A DNA stretch of 28,716 nucleotides, taken from Rhodospirillaceae bacterium CCH5-H10 (lineage in GTDB: Bacteria > Pseudomonadota > Alphaproteobacteria > Reyranellales > Reyranellaceae). Position numbers and translations under genes: made by a program. The notes under the pieces are model-generated. The model did not search any database and was not told the DNA's origin. It saw only the letters and a program-made list of their open reading frames with translations. Shown in pieces: positions 8,129-15,338 of the stretch. The stretch's first letter is position 1. The number at the start of each line of letters is the position of its first letter. The stretch spans positions 1 through 28,716 of the forward strand of contig LSKJ01000044.1 in the NCBI GenBank assembly GCA_001557035.1, written 5' to 3'.

Positions 8129-8174
8129 GCGGTTGCGGGGGCACCGTCCTTGGGGGAGCAGTTCGTACACATGA
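8103..8174 (+). CDS. Possible 23-residue leader reading frame
   Basis: A short frame (MARTLLGPWRLRGHRPWGSS then SYT) opens at ATG 8103 and stops at TGA 8172-8174, overlapping ATG 8171 of the TRAP small permease as ATGA. It sits behind AAGGAG, but the gap to the ATG is only 2 nt, shorter than usual, and its stem-forming start may be masked. It is Trp/Arg-rich and matches no family I know. It may be a coupling leader or a chance frame. Confidence 0.3.
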   Translation: MARTLLGPWRLRGHRPWGSSSYT

Positions 8175-8785
8175 GTGAGTCGTCCAGCCTGTTGCCGCCC
8201 GAGCCCTGGCCTCAGCGTATTTCGCGTATCCTTTCCTGGATCGGCGGGGCCATCATCCTCGTCGGCTGCAGCGGCCTGATCACCATCGACGTCATCACGC
8301 GCTTCCTGTTCAAGCGCGGCATGGTCGAGAGCTTCGAGATGTCGGGCTATGCGCTGGCCGCCTGCATCGGGCTCGGCCTCGGCTTCGCGACCACCTCCAA
8401 GACCCATATCCGGGTCGACATCCTGCTCGATGCCTTTCCGCGGTCGGTCCGCGTCGTCTTCGACCTGATCGCAGCCTTTTCGCTGGCGCTGATCGCGGTC
8501 GCGCTCGCCTGGTTCTGCTGGGGCACGCTCGCCCAGTCGATGGCGATGAACGCCAAGTCCGTGTCCGCCCTTCAGACGCCGATGGCGCTGCCGCAGTCGA
8601 TCTGGTGGATCGGCATCTTCTGGTTCGCCTGTGTCGCGGTCCTGCTGCCCATCCAGGCCGTGTTGCGCCTGCTGGCCGGCGACGGCCCGGGCTTCGACGC
8701 CCTGATCGGCAGCCTGCGCGTCAACGAGGAAATCAGCCAGGCCGGCGTGGAGCAGGCGCCGTCGCCGAAGGGGACGCCGCGATGA
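8171..8785 (+). CDS. dctQ: TRAP transporter small permease (DctQ family)
   Basis: This 204-residue inner-membrane protein is the small subunit of a tripartite ATP-independent periplasmic transporter. Four hydrophobic segments are visible, at about 18-40, 55-75, 95-120 and 135-160. DVITRFLFKRGMVESFEMSG is typical of DctQ, as is KTHIRVDIL after the second segment. The ATG at 8171 is preferred because it overlaps a short leader stop and follows GGGGGAG by 12 nt; an in-frame ATG at 8126 would add 15 residues but lies inside a hairpin and has no evident Shine-Dalgarno sequence. The gene overlaps the large permease (ATGA at 8782). Confidence 0.9.
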   Translation: MSESSSLLPPEPWPQRISRILSWIGGAIILVGCSGLITIDVITRFLFKRGMVESFEMSGYALAACIGLGLGFATTSKTHIRVDILLDAFPRSVRVVFDLIAAFSLALIAVALAWFCWGTLAQSMAMNAKSVSALQTPMALPQSIWWIGIFWFACVAVLLPIQAVLRLLAGDGPGFDALIGSLRVNEEISQAGVEQAPSPKGTPR

Positions 8786-10074
8786 TCGGGACAGCCTTCA
8801 CGCTGCTCGTCGTCCTGGTCGGTATCAGCCTGCCGGTCGCGGCCGCGCTGGGCCTGATGGCCTATGTCCTGTCGGAGCGCTTCGCCTTTTTTCCCATGAC
8901 CGGGGCGATCGGCGAACTCGCCTGGAACTCGTCCAACGACTTCATCCTGATCGCCGCGCCCATGTTCATCATGATGGGCGAACTGATGCACCGGTCGGGC
9001 ATGAGCGAACGCCTGTTCTCGGCGCTGACGCCCTGGTTCGCGCGCATCCCCGGCCGCCTCATCCACACCAACATCGCCGCGAGCGCGATCTTCGCCGCCA
9101 CCTCGGGCTCGTCGGTAGCGACGGCCGCCACCATCGGCACCGTCGCCATCCCCAACATGGACCGGGGCGGCTACAACCGGCCGCTCTTCCTGGGCTCGAT
9201 CGCGGCCGGCGGCACGCTGGGCATCCTGATCCCGCCCTCGATCAACATGATCATCTACGCGGTGCTCACGGACACCTCGGTGGCCGACCTCTACGCGGCG
9301 GGCTTCATTCCCGGCTTCCTGCTGGCGGGGCTGTTCTCGCTGATGGTGCTGGCGCTTTGCCTGTTCCGGCCGCAATGGGCCGGCCCCAAAGCTGAAACGG
9401 CGAACCTCTGGCGCGAACGCGTGTCGGGCCTGAAGAACCTGCTGCCGCCGCTCGGCCTCTTCCTCGTCGTCGTGGGGTCGATCTACGCCGGCATCGCCAC
9501 GCCGACCGAGGCGGCCGCGCTCGGCCTGATGGCCACGCTCGGCCTGGTCGCGGCCAACGGCCAGCTCACCGTGCCGGTCCTGCTGCGGGCCTTCGAAGGC
9601 ACCGTGCGCACGACCTGCATGGTCATGCTGATCGTGATCGCGGCCTTCTTCCTCAACTTCGTCATGGTGTCGATCGGACTCGTCAAGGCCATCACCGACA
9701 CGGTGCTGGCGCTCGGCCTGTCGCCGCTCGGCATGCTGATCGCCATCGTCATGTTCTACCTGATCCTGGGCTGCTTCATGGAGACACTGTCCATGATGAT
9801 CGCCACGACACCGGTGGTGGTGCCGGTCATCGTGGCCCTCGGCTACAGCCCGGTCTGGTGGGGCATCGTCTTCGTCATCCTGATGGAGGCCGCGCTCATC
9901 ACCCCACCGGTCGGCCTGAACCTCTATGTGGTCCAGGCGGTGCGGCGGGGCGGCGCCTTCTACGACCTCTGCATCGGCGCCCTGCCGTTCGTGGCGATGA
10001 TGCTCATCATGATCGCTATCCTGATTGCGTTTCCCCAGCTGGCCCTCTGGTTGCCGGCTCTTCTCAAGGCCTGA
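8782..10074 (+). CDS. dctM: TRAP transporter large permease (DctM family)
   Basis: This 430-residue protein is the sodium-coupled transport subunit, with about 11-12 hydrophobic segments spread along its length. DctM hallmarks are APMFIMMGELMHRSG (about 53-67), the SGSSVATAATIGTVAIPNM stretch (about 112-130) and GTLGILIPPSINMIIYAVL (about 146-164), with TPTEAAALG near 238 and ITPPVGLNLYVVQ near 373. The size is normal for the family. Start ATG 8782 overlaps the small-permease stop. It is followed 19 bp later by the binding-protein gene, so all three TRAP parts are co-transcribed. Confidence 0.95.
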   Translation: MIGTAFTLLVVLVGISLPVAAALGLMAYVLSERFAFFPMTGAIGELAWNSSNDFILIAAPMFIMMGELMHRSGMSERLFSALTPWFARIPGRLIHTNIAASAIFAATSGSSVATAATIGTVAIPNMDRGGYNRPLFLGSIAAGGTLGILIPPSINMIIYAVLTDTSVADLYAAGFIPGFLLAGLFSLMVLALCLFRPQWAGPKAETANLWRERVSGLKNLLPPLGLFLVVVGSIYAGIATPTEAAALGLMATLGLVAANGQLTVPVLLRAFEGTVRTTCMVMLIVIAAFFLNFVMVSIGLVKAITDTVLALGLSPLGMLIAIVMFYLILGCFMETLSMMIATTPVVVPVIVALGYSPVWWGIVFVILMEAALITPPVGLNLYVVQAVRRGGAFYDLCIGALPFVAMMLIMIAILIAFPQLALWLPALLKA

Positions 10075-10093
10075 CCTTAACAAGGAGGATTTC

Positions 10094-11155
10094 ATGTCCC
10101 TGAAACATCTCATCGCGGCGGCGGCTCTTGCCGGGTCGTTCATCGCCGGCTGCGCCGCCGCGCAAACGCCCGCGCCCCTGCCCTCGACCTCGTTCAACGT
10201 CGTGGGCAGCATCGGCGGCCTGTCGATGTACACCAACCGCGAACTCCCCTTCTGGACGGAGACCGTGCCGAAGGCATCCGGCGGCGCGATCAAGGTCCAG
10301 GTCAAGCCCTTCACCGAGCTGGGCTTCAAGGGCGCCGAGGTCTTCCGCCTCGTCTCCAGCGGCACGCTTCAGTTCGCCACCACCGTGCTCAACTACAATT
10401 CCGGCGAAGTGCCGATGAACGAAGCCGCCGACCTGGTGGGCCTCGTCGGTTCCGTCGAGGAGCTCGAGAAGGTCATCGAGGCGATCCGCCCGGCCTACGC
10501 CAAGTTCCTCGAAGAGAAGCACGGCATCAAGCTGCTGGGCTTCGGCACCTACCAGGCGCAGGTCCTCTACTGCCGCGACGCCTTCGTGACCATCGCCGAC
10601 CTGAAGGGCCGCAAGATCCGCGCCTCGGGCGCGTCGCAACAGGCCTTCGTCACCCATATCGGCGCCTCGCCGCTCAACATCGCCTTCGCCGAGGTCCAGC
10701 CGGCGCTCGCCAGCGGCGTCGTCGATTGCGCCATCACCGGCGCGCTGTCGGGCTACAAGTCGAAGTGGCACGAGGCCGCGAAGTTCATTTCGCCGATGCC
10801 GGTCAATTTCGGCGTGGCCGCCCAGCTCGCGAACCTGAAGTGGTGGAACTCGCTCGATCCCAAGGTCCAGGCCTTCCTGCAGACCGAACTGAACAAGCTC
10901 GAGAAGTCGATCTTCGAGCAGGCCCGGACCGAAACGCAGACCGGCATCAACTGCAACACCGGCACCGGCCCGTGCAGCGAGGGCACGCCCGCCGCCATGA
11001 AGCTGGTGCCCGTTACGCCGGCCGACGAGGCCCTGCGCAAGGACGCCCTCACCAAGGCCATCCTGCCGTCCTTCGCCAAGCGCTGCGGTCCGGACTGCGT
11101 CAAGACCTGGAACGATACGGTCGGCAAAACGCTGAACGTCACGCTGGCGCCGTAA
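10094..11155 (+). CDS. dctP: TRAP transporter substrate-binding protein (DctP family)
   Basis: This 353-residue exported binding protein delivers the solute, normally an organic carboxylate, to the TRAP membrane part. The start ATG 10094 follows a near-perfect AAGGAGGA at 10082-10089. The signal peptide ends in IAGC at 17-20, which fits a lipobox, though cleavage after AAA (21-23) is also possible. The DctP-type core has DLKGRKIRASG with Arg176, the residue that in TRAP binding proteins salt-bridges a carboxylate, then GVVDCAITG. Six further Cys occur (160, 212, 287, 294, 331, 335); the last four look like C-terminal disulfide candidates. Gene order Q-M-P differs from the common P-Q-M. The substrate is unknown. 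Confidence 0.92.
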   Translation: MSLKHLIAAAALAGSFIAGCAAAQTPAPLPSTSFNVVGSIGGLSMYTNRELPFWTETVPKASGGAIKVQVKPFTELGFKGAEVFRLVSSGTLQFATTVLNYNSGEVPMNEAADLVGLVGSVEELEKVIEAIRPAYAKFLEEKHGIKLLGFGTYQAQVLYCRDAFVTIADLKGRKIRASGASQQAFVTHIGASPLNIAFAEVQPALASGVVDCAITGALSGYKSKWHEAAKFISPMPVNFGVAAQLANLKWWNSLDPKVQAFLQTELNKLEKSIFEQARTETQTGINCNTGTGPCSEGTPAAMKLVPVTPADEALRKDALTKAILPSFAKRCGPDCVKTWNDTVGKTLNVTLAP

Positions 11156-11165
11156 CGGGCGTCCC

Positions 11166-11717
11166 GTGTTCACCCTGCTCGATCCCAGCAGCTATCTCCG
11201 CACGCCGTGGAAGAACGGCGGCGGCACGACCGTCGACATCGCCTTCGAGGAAGATGTCTGGCGGTTCGGCCGGACGCCCATCGTGAAGCCCGGGCCTTTC
11301 TCGGACTACACGGGCTTCGACCGTGTGCAGGTTCTCGTCTCCGGCAGCGGACTGGTGCTGGAGACGCCGACCGGCGAGATCGACGTACGCCAGCCTTTCC
11401 GTCCCGTGCGTTTCACGGGCGAAACGCCGATCGTCAGCCGATTGGAAGCCGGGCCGGTCGAGGTCGTGAACCTGATCGGCCACCGCGACCGGGTGAAGAT
11501 CGACATCGCCGTGCTCGACGAAGGACGCACGCTCCACCTCGAGCCCGGCACGCATTTCGTCTACACGCCGCATGGCGACGCGACCGTGGCCGTGCAGGGC
11601 GACGAACGGAAGCTGGCCGCCGACCATGCGTTGCGGCTGGATGTCCCCGTTCCGACGCGCCTCACCGGCGTGATGGCCTCGACGCTGGTCGCCAGCGTTC
11701 TCGAAAAGCGAGGGTAA
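11166..11717 (+). CDS. HutD/Ves family cupin-like protein
   Basis: This 183-residue protein carries the family signature TPWKNGGGTT (13-22) near the N-terminus, followed by a beta-rich, double-cupin-like sequence with FSDYTGFDRVQVLVSG. HutD often lies beside histidine-utilisation genes and has been proposed to restrain hut activity; Ves is a related E. coli protein. No hut gene is in the window, so a histidine role cannot be assumed. The start is GTG 11166, 10 bp after the binding-protein stop; I see no strong Shine-Dalgarno sequence. It is followed 4 bp later by the ketopantoate-reductase-like gene, so it belongs to the TRAP transcription unit. Confidence 0.85.
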   Translation: MFTLLDPSSYLRTPWKNGGGTTVDIAFEEDVWRFGRTPIVKPGPFSDYTGFDRVQVLVSGSGLVLETPTGEIDVRQPFRPVRFTGETPIVSRLEAGPVEVVNLIGHRDRVKIDIAVLDEGRTLHLEPGTHFVYTPHGDATVAVQGDERKLAADHALRLDVPVPTRLTGVMASTLVASVLEKRG

Positions 11718-11721
11718 GACG

Positions 11722-12645
11722 ATGCGGATTGCGGTCGTCGGCGCCGGTGGCGTTGGAGGCGGGTACGGCGCCGCGTTGGCCCATGCCGGCGCGGACGTCA
11801 CCTTCATTGCCCGCGGCGCGCATCTGGCGGCGATGAAGAAGGCGGGATTGCGCGTCGCCAGCCCGCGGGGCGACACCCATCTCAACCCCACCCAGGCAAC
11901 CGACGATCCCGCCCAGGTCGGCCCGGTCGACTATGTGCTGTTCTGCGTGAAGCTCTGGGACGTCGAGAGCGCCGGCGCGGCGCTCAAGCCGATGATCGGA
12001 CCCGACACCGCGGTCATCACGCTGCAGAACGGTGTCGACGCACACGAGCGGCTGATCCCGATCCTCGGCGCCCGCGCCGTGATGCCGGGCGTCGCCAATA
12101 TCAGCGCGACCATCGCCGAGCCCGGCCTGATCCGCCAGACCGGCACCGTCATGCGCATGGTATTCGGCGAGCCCGACGGCAGCCGCAGCCCACGCGCCGT
12201 GGCCTTCGCCGAAATGTGCAGGAAGGCGGGCATCGAGGGCGTGCTGAGCGAAGCCATCCTGACAGACCTCTGGATCAAGTTCGTGCTGCTCGCGTCCAAT
12301 GCCGGCGTCATGGCTCTGACCCGCCTGCCGGTCGGCAAGCTGCGCGACGATGCCGATATCAATGCGATGTTCGGCGCCGCCTATGAGGAGGTGGCCGCGG
12401 TCGGCCGTGCCCTTGGCGTCGCCCTGCCCGCGGACATCGTCGAGCGGACCTTCAACTTCAACCGCAATGCCCCGCCGGCGCTGATGGCCTCGATGGCCGT
12501 CGACCTGCTGCGCGGCAACCGGATCGAGCTGCCCTGGCTGTCGGGCAAGGTCGTGGAGCTGGGCCGGAAGCACAATGTCCCGACACCGACGCACGCGCTG
12601 ATGTATGCTGCGCTGAAGCCCTACGTCATGGGCACGCCAGCCTGA
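11722..12645 (+). CDS. Ketopantoate reductase family protein (ApbA/PanE-like)
   Basis: This 307-residue NADPH-dependent 2-oxoacid reductase family member has the nucleotide motif GAGGVGG (7-13), the QNG segment (102-104) and the catalytic Lys186 with Asn193 in LWIKFVLLASNAG; the C-terminal helical domain ends with SGKVVELGRKHNVPTPT. True PanE reduces 2-dehydropantoate to pantoate for CoA synthesis, but proteobacterial genomes carry many paralogues in catabolic clusters, and the place of this gene after a TRAP transporter favours reduction of another 2-oxoacid. The ATG at 11722 begins 4 bp after the HutD-like stop. The family call is strong; the substrate is open. Confidence 0.88.
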   Translation: MRIAVVGAGGVGGGYGAALAHAGADVTFIARGAHLAAMKKAGLRVASPRGDTHLNPTQATDDPAQVGPVDYVLFCVKLWDVESAGAALKPMIGPDTAVITLQNGVDAHERLIPILGARAVMPGVANISATIAEPGLIRQTGTVMRMVFGEPDGSRSPRAVAFAEMCRKAGIEGVLSEAILTDLWIKFVLLASNAGVMALTRLPVGKLRDDADINAMFGAAYEEVAAVGRALGVALPADIVERTFNFNRNAPPALMASMAVDLLRGNRIELPWLSGKVVELGRKHNVPTPTHALMYAALKPYVMGTPA

Positions 12646-12653
12646 GGGAAACC

Positions 12654-13397
12654 ATGCGCGTCCTGCTCGTCCTCCTCTTCGCCCTGGTCGCGGGCGGCGC
12701 CTCCGCCGCCGACCTCAAGCTGCTGACCGCCGGCGCCTACAAGTCGGCGGCCATCGAGATCGTCGCCGACTTCGAGAAGAAGACCGGCCACAAGGTCACG
12801 ATCGACAACGGCACGGCCGGCGCGCTGCAGAAGCGGGTCACCGACGGCGAGTATTTCGACGTGCTGGTGATCCCGCCGATCCCGATGGCGTCCCTGCTGC
12901 GCACCCGCGTCGACGAGAGCAGCGCCAAGGAACTGGCCCGCGCCGGCGTCGGCATGGCGATCAAGCAGGGTGCGCCCGTCCCCGACATCTCCGAGGTCGA
13001 CGGTTTCAAGAAGGCGCTGCTGGCCGCCCGCGCCATCGCCTACATCGACCCCGCGGCCGGCGGATCGAGCGGCATCTACCTCGCCCAGCTCTTCCAGCAG
13101 ATGGGCATCGCCGATCAGCTCAAGCCCAAGAGCGTGCTGGTCCAGGGCGGGCTGGTCGCCGACCGCATCGTCGACGGCAAGGCCGACATCGCGCTCCAGC
13201 AGAGCAGCGAGCTGATGGGTGTCCCGGGCGTGCAGTTCGTCGGCCCGATCCCGCTGATGGTCCAGAACTACACGATCTATTCCGGCGGCGTGGCGCTCGC
13301 CTCGCGCAACCGCGCCGCCGCCGACGCGCTGCTGCTGGCGCTGGCCAATCCCGAGAACGGCAAGATCCTGAAGTCGAAGGGCCTCGATAGTCCCTAG
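12654..13397 (+). CDS. Periplasmic ModA-like solute-binding protein, orphan
   Basis: This 247-residue protein has a clear signal peptide (MRVLLVLLFALVAGGASA, then Ala) and a ModA/type 2 periplasmic-binding fold: DLKLLTAGAYKSAAIEIV, FEKKTGHKV, GEYFDVLVIPP, and AYIDPAAGGSSGIYLAQL in the hinge. ModA binds molybdate, but related small binding proteins in Alphaproteobacteria accompany many systems. No ModB permease or ModC ATPase is near, and it starts 8 bp after the ketopantoate-reductase-like gene, so it seems to be the last gene of the TRAP series. It may supply a sensor or a distant transporter. A palindromic repeat pair follows its stop. Confidence 0.8.
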   Translation: MRVLLVLLFALVAGGASAADLKLLTAGAYKSAAIEIVADFEKKTGHKVTIDNGTAGALQKRVTDGEYFDVLVIPPIPMASLLRTRVDESSAKELARAGVGMAIKQGAPVPDISEVDGFKKALLAARAIAYIDPAAGGSSGIYLAQLFQQMGIADQLKPKSVLVQGGLVADRIVDGKADIALQQSSELMGVPGVQFVGPIPLMVQNYTIYSGGVALASRNRAAADALLLALANPENGKILKSKGLDSP

Positions 13398-13427
13398 GGT
13401 CTTTGTGCTTCAAGCGCACCCGCACTA

Positions 13428-13539
13428 CCTCATCCTGAGGAGCACGCCGGAGGCGTGCGTCTCGAAGGATGGGCAATGGACGCGGTGCTCGTGCCCACCC
13501 TTCGAGACGCGGTCCTACGGACCGCTCCTCAGGGTGAGG
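13428..13539. repeat. Inverted pair of REP-like palindromic units, locus 2
   Basis: The left unit 13428-13475 and right unit 13492-13539 are inverted copies separated by 16 bp. Their outer sequence is shared (CCTCAyCCTGAGGAGC and GCGTCTCGAAGGrTGGGCA), whereas the central hairpins differ: ACGCC-GGA-GGCGT in the left and GGTCC-GTA-GGACC in the right, both perfectly paired. They lie between two plus-strand genes and run to about 27 bp before the next ATG. Confidence 0.92.
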
Positions 13540-13565
13540 CAACTATTGGAAGAGCAAAGGCACCG

Positions 13566-14057
13566 ATGACCGACACCGCACGTCCGTCAGCCCCGCCTCT
13601 CATCGTCGACCGCTGGTTCAACACCGATCAGGCGCTCACGCTCGAGAGCCTGCGCGGCCGCATCGTCGTGCTGCATGCGTTCCAGATGCTGTGTCCCGGC
13701 TGCGTCTCGACGGCGATCCCGCAGGCGCGCAAGCTGAACGAGATCGCGAAGTCGATCGAAGGCCTCGTGGTGCTGGGCCTCCACACCGTGTTCGAGCATC
13801 ACGCCGCGATGACACCGGTGTCGCTCGAAGCCTTCCTGCACGAATACAAGATCGCCTTCCCGGTCGCCGTCGACCGGGCTTCGCCCGACGGGCCGATCCC
13901 GCAGACCATGGCGGCCTACGGCTTCCGGGGCACGCCCTCGACAGTGATTGTCGATCGCGAGGGTCGGATCGCGCGCCACAGTTTCGGCGCCGAGGACGAT
14001 CTCGCCCTCGGCCTGATCCTCGGCAACCTGCTCAGCGCGCCGACTTCAGTTCATTGA
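13566..14057 (+). CDS. Thioredoxin-fold (AhpC/TSA or TlpA-like) protein
   Basis: This 163-residue protein has a CPGC redox pair (Cys43 and Cys46, in FQMLCPGCVSTAIPQ), a cis-Pro segment RGTPST with Pro124, and a final VDREGRIARHSFGAEDD hairpin, the layout of TlpA/redoxin proteins. No signal peptide is evident, so it is probably cytosolic. The reading frame is open upstream to 13455, but that stretch is palindromic repeat DNA, so ATG 13566, preceded by AAAGG, is taken as the start. Its 3' end overlaps the convergent aminotransferase gene by 26 bp (14032-14057). A role in thiol redox or peroxide handling is likely but not proven. Confidence 0.8.
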   Translation: MTDTARPSAPPLIVDRWFNTDQALTLESLRGRIVVLHAFQMLCPGCVSTAIPQARKLNEIAKSIEGLVVLGLHTVFEHHAAMTPVSLEAFLHEYKIAFPVAVDRASPDGPIPQTMAAYGFRGTPSTVIVDREGRIARHSFGAEDDLALGLILGNLLSAPTSVH

Positions 14058-15324
14058 GCGCCTCATCCCACGCGCCGATCGTGTGATCGATGTCGGCCTG
14101 GGTGTGCGCCACGCTGACGTAATACTTGCTGTCGCCCTTCATGATGCCGCGGGCCCGCAGCGCCTGGTTGAAGCGCTTCAGGATCGCGGTGTCGGCCTTC
14201 AGCGTGTCCCGATAGTCCTTGATCGGCTGGTCGGTGAAGATGATGTCGAACAACGGCGGCTCGCCGATCACCTGCGCCTTGATGCCGTGCTTCTTCAGCA
14301 GCTCCGAGAGCGCGTCCATCAGCCTGCGGCCGTTGGCGAAGACGCCTTCGTAGGTGCCGGGCCGCTTCAGCACGTCGAGCGTGGCCAGGCCCGCGACGGC
14401 GGCGACCGGATTGCCCGAGAGCGTGCCGACCTGGAAGATGAAGTCGTCGTCGGTCATCGCCAGGCGATCGAAGTGCTTCATGATGTCGGCGCGGCCGGCG
14501 ATCGCTGCCAGCGCGAAGCCGCCGCCGACGATCTTGCCCAAGGTGCAGAGGTCGGGAACGACGCCGTAGTACTCCTGGGCGCCGCCATAGGCGAAGCGGA
14601 AGCCGGTCACGACCTCGTCGAAGATCAGCGGGATGCCATGCTCGGCGGTCACTTCGCGCAGCGCCTGCAGGAAGCCGGGCTTGGGCGGGATCAGCCGCTG
14701 GAACGGCTCGACGATGACGCCGGCCAGCTCGTCCTTCTGCTCCTCGATCAGGCTGCGCACCATGTCGATGTCATTGAAGGCCGCGACCACCATCTCGTCG
14801 GCCACCGACTTCGGGATGCCGGCCGAGTCGATGGACCCGCGCGGAAAGTTGCCGGGAGCCTTGGGCGCCAGCGACACCAGCGCATAGTCGCTCATGCCGT
14901 GATAGCCGCCCTCGAACTTCAGGATCTTGTCGCGCTTGCGGAAAGCGCGCGCGGCACGCATCGCGTAGAGGTCGGCCTCGGTGCCGGAGCACACGAAGCG
15001 CACCTGCTCCGCGCACGGCACGGCGTCGACGATCGCCTCGGCGAGCGCGATGCCGTGGCGATTGTTGCCGAAGAAGGTCGTTCCGAGCGGCACCTGCGAC
15101 TGCACCGCCGCCGTGACCTCGGGATGGGCATGGCCGATGAACATCGGGCCGGAGCCCAGCAGGAAGTCGACATACTCCTTGCCGGCCTCGTCGAAGACGT
15201 GGCCGCCCCTGCCTTCCTTGAGAATGACCTCGGCCGGCATGTTGCCGAAGCTGCCGCCCGGCAGCACGCGCCGGGCCTGCTCGACGAGATCGTTGGTCGG
15301 ATCGACAGGAGTCTGGATGTTCAT
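14032..15324 (-). CDS. Class III PLP aminotransferase, glutamate-1-semialdehyde aminomutase-like
   Basis: This 430-residue fold-type I PLP enzyme has the cofactor segments SGTEA (113-117), YHG (141-143), IFDEVVTGFR with Asp236, and the Schiff-base Lys264 in TLGKIVGGG. GSFGNMP and FGHAHPEV-like early motifs (FIGHAHPEV) match the GSAM/HemL branch. True HemL makes 5-aminolevulinate from glutamate-1-semialdehyde, but Alphaproteobacteria normally use the Shemin (HemA) route, so this is more likely a HemL-like aminotransferase of secondary metabolism or catabolism. The gene lies 14 bp after the cupin stop, in one minus-strand unit, and overlaps the convergent thioredoxin-like gene. The substrate is unknown. 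Confidence 0.87.
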   Translation of the reverse strand: MNIQTPVDPTNDLVEQARRVLPGGSFGNMPAEVILKEGRGGHVFDEAGKEYVDFLLGSGPMFIGHAHPEVTAAVQSQVPLGTTFFGNNRHGIALAEAIVDAVPCAEQVRFVCSGTEADLYAMRAARAFRKRDKILKFEGGYHGMSDYALVSLAPKAPGNFPRGSIDSAGIPKSVADEMVVAAFNDIDMVRSLIEEQKDELAGVIVEPFQRLIPPKPGFLQALREVTAEHGIPLIFDEVVTGFRFAYGGAQEYYGVVPDLCTLGKIVGGGFALAAIAGRADIMKHFDRLAMTDDDFIFQVGTLSGNPVAAVAGLATLDVLKRPGTYEGVFANGRRLMDALSELLKKHGIKAQVIGEPPLFDIIFTDQPIKDYRDTLKADTAILKRFNQALRARGIMKGDSKYYVSVAHTQADIDHTIGAWDEALNELKSAR

Positions 15325-15338
15325 GGGATACCCTTACG

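Noticed and set aside
8572..10365. A 597-codon open frame on the minus strand opposite the TRAP large permease
   Set aside because: It is a compositional shadow, rich in Arg, His, Glu and Asp, of a clear DctM gene; it has no recognisable family and spans several real gene boundaries.
11722..12645. panE for pantothenate synthesis
   Set aside because: The family is clear, but paralogues are common and the TRAP context argues for another 2-oxoacid; no symbol is given.
13428..13539. CRISPR-like array
   Set aside because: There are only two units, inverted and not direct, with no regular spacers and no cas genes anywhere in the window.
13455..13565. N-terminal extension of the thioredoxin-fold protein
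   Set aside because: The extra codons are palindromic repeat DNA; ATG 13566 gives the family-like length.
14032..15324. hemL, glutamate-1-semialdehyde aminomutase for haem synthesis
   Set aside because: The fold is right but the context with a cupin and the expected alphaproteobacterial HemA route make the specific role unsafe, so no gene symbol is given.
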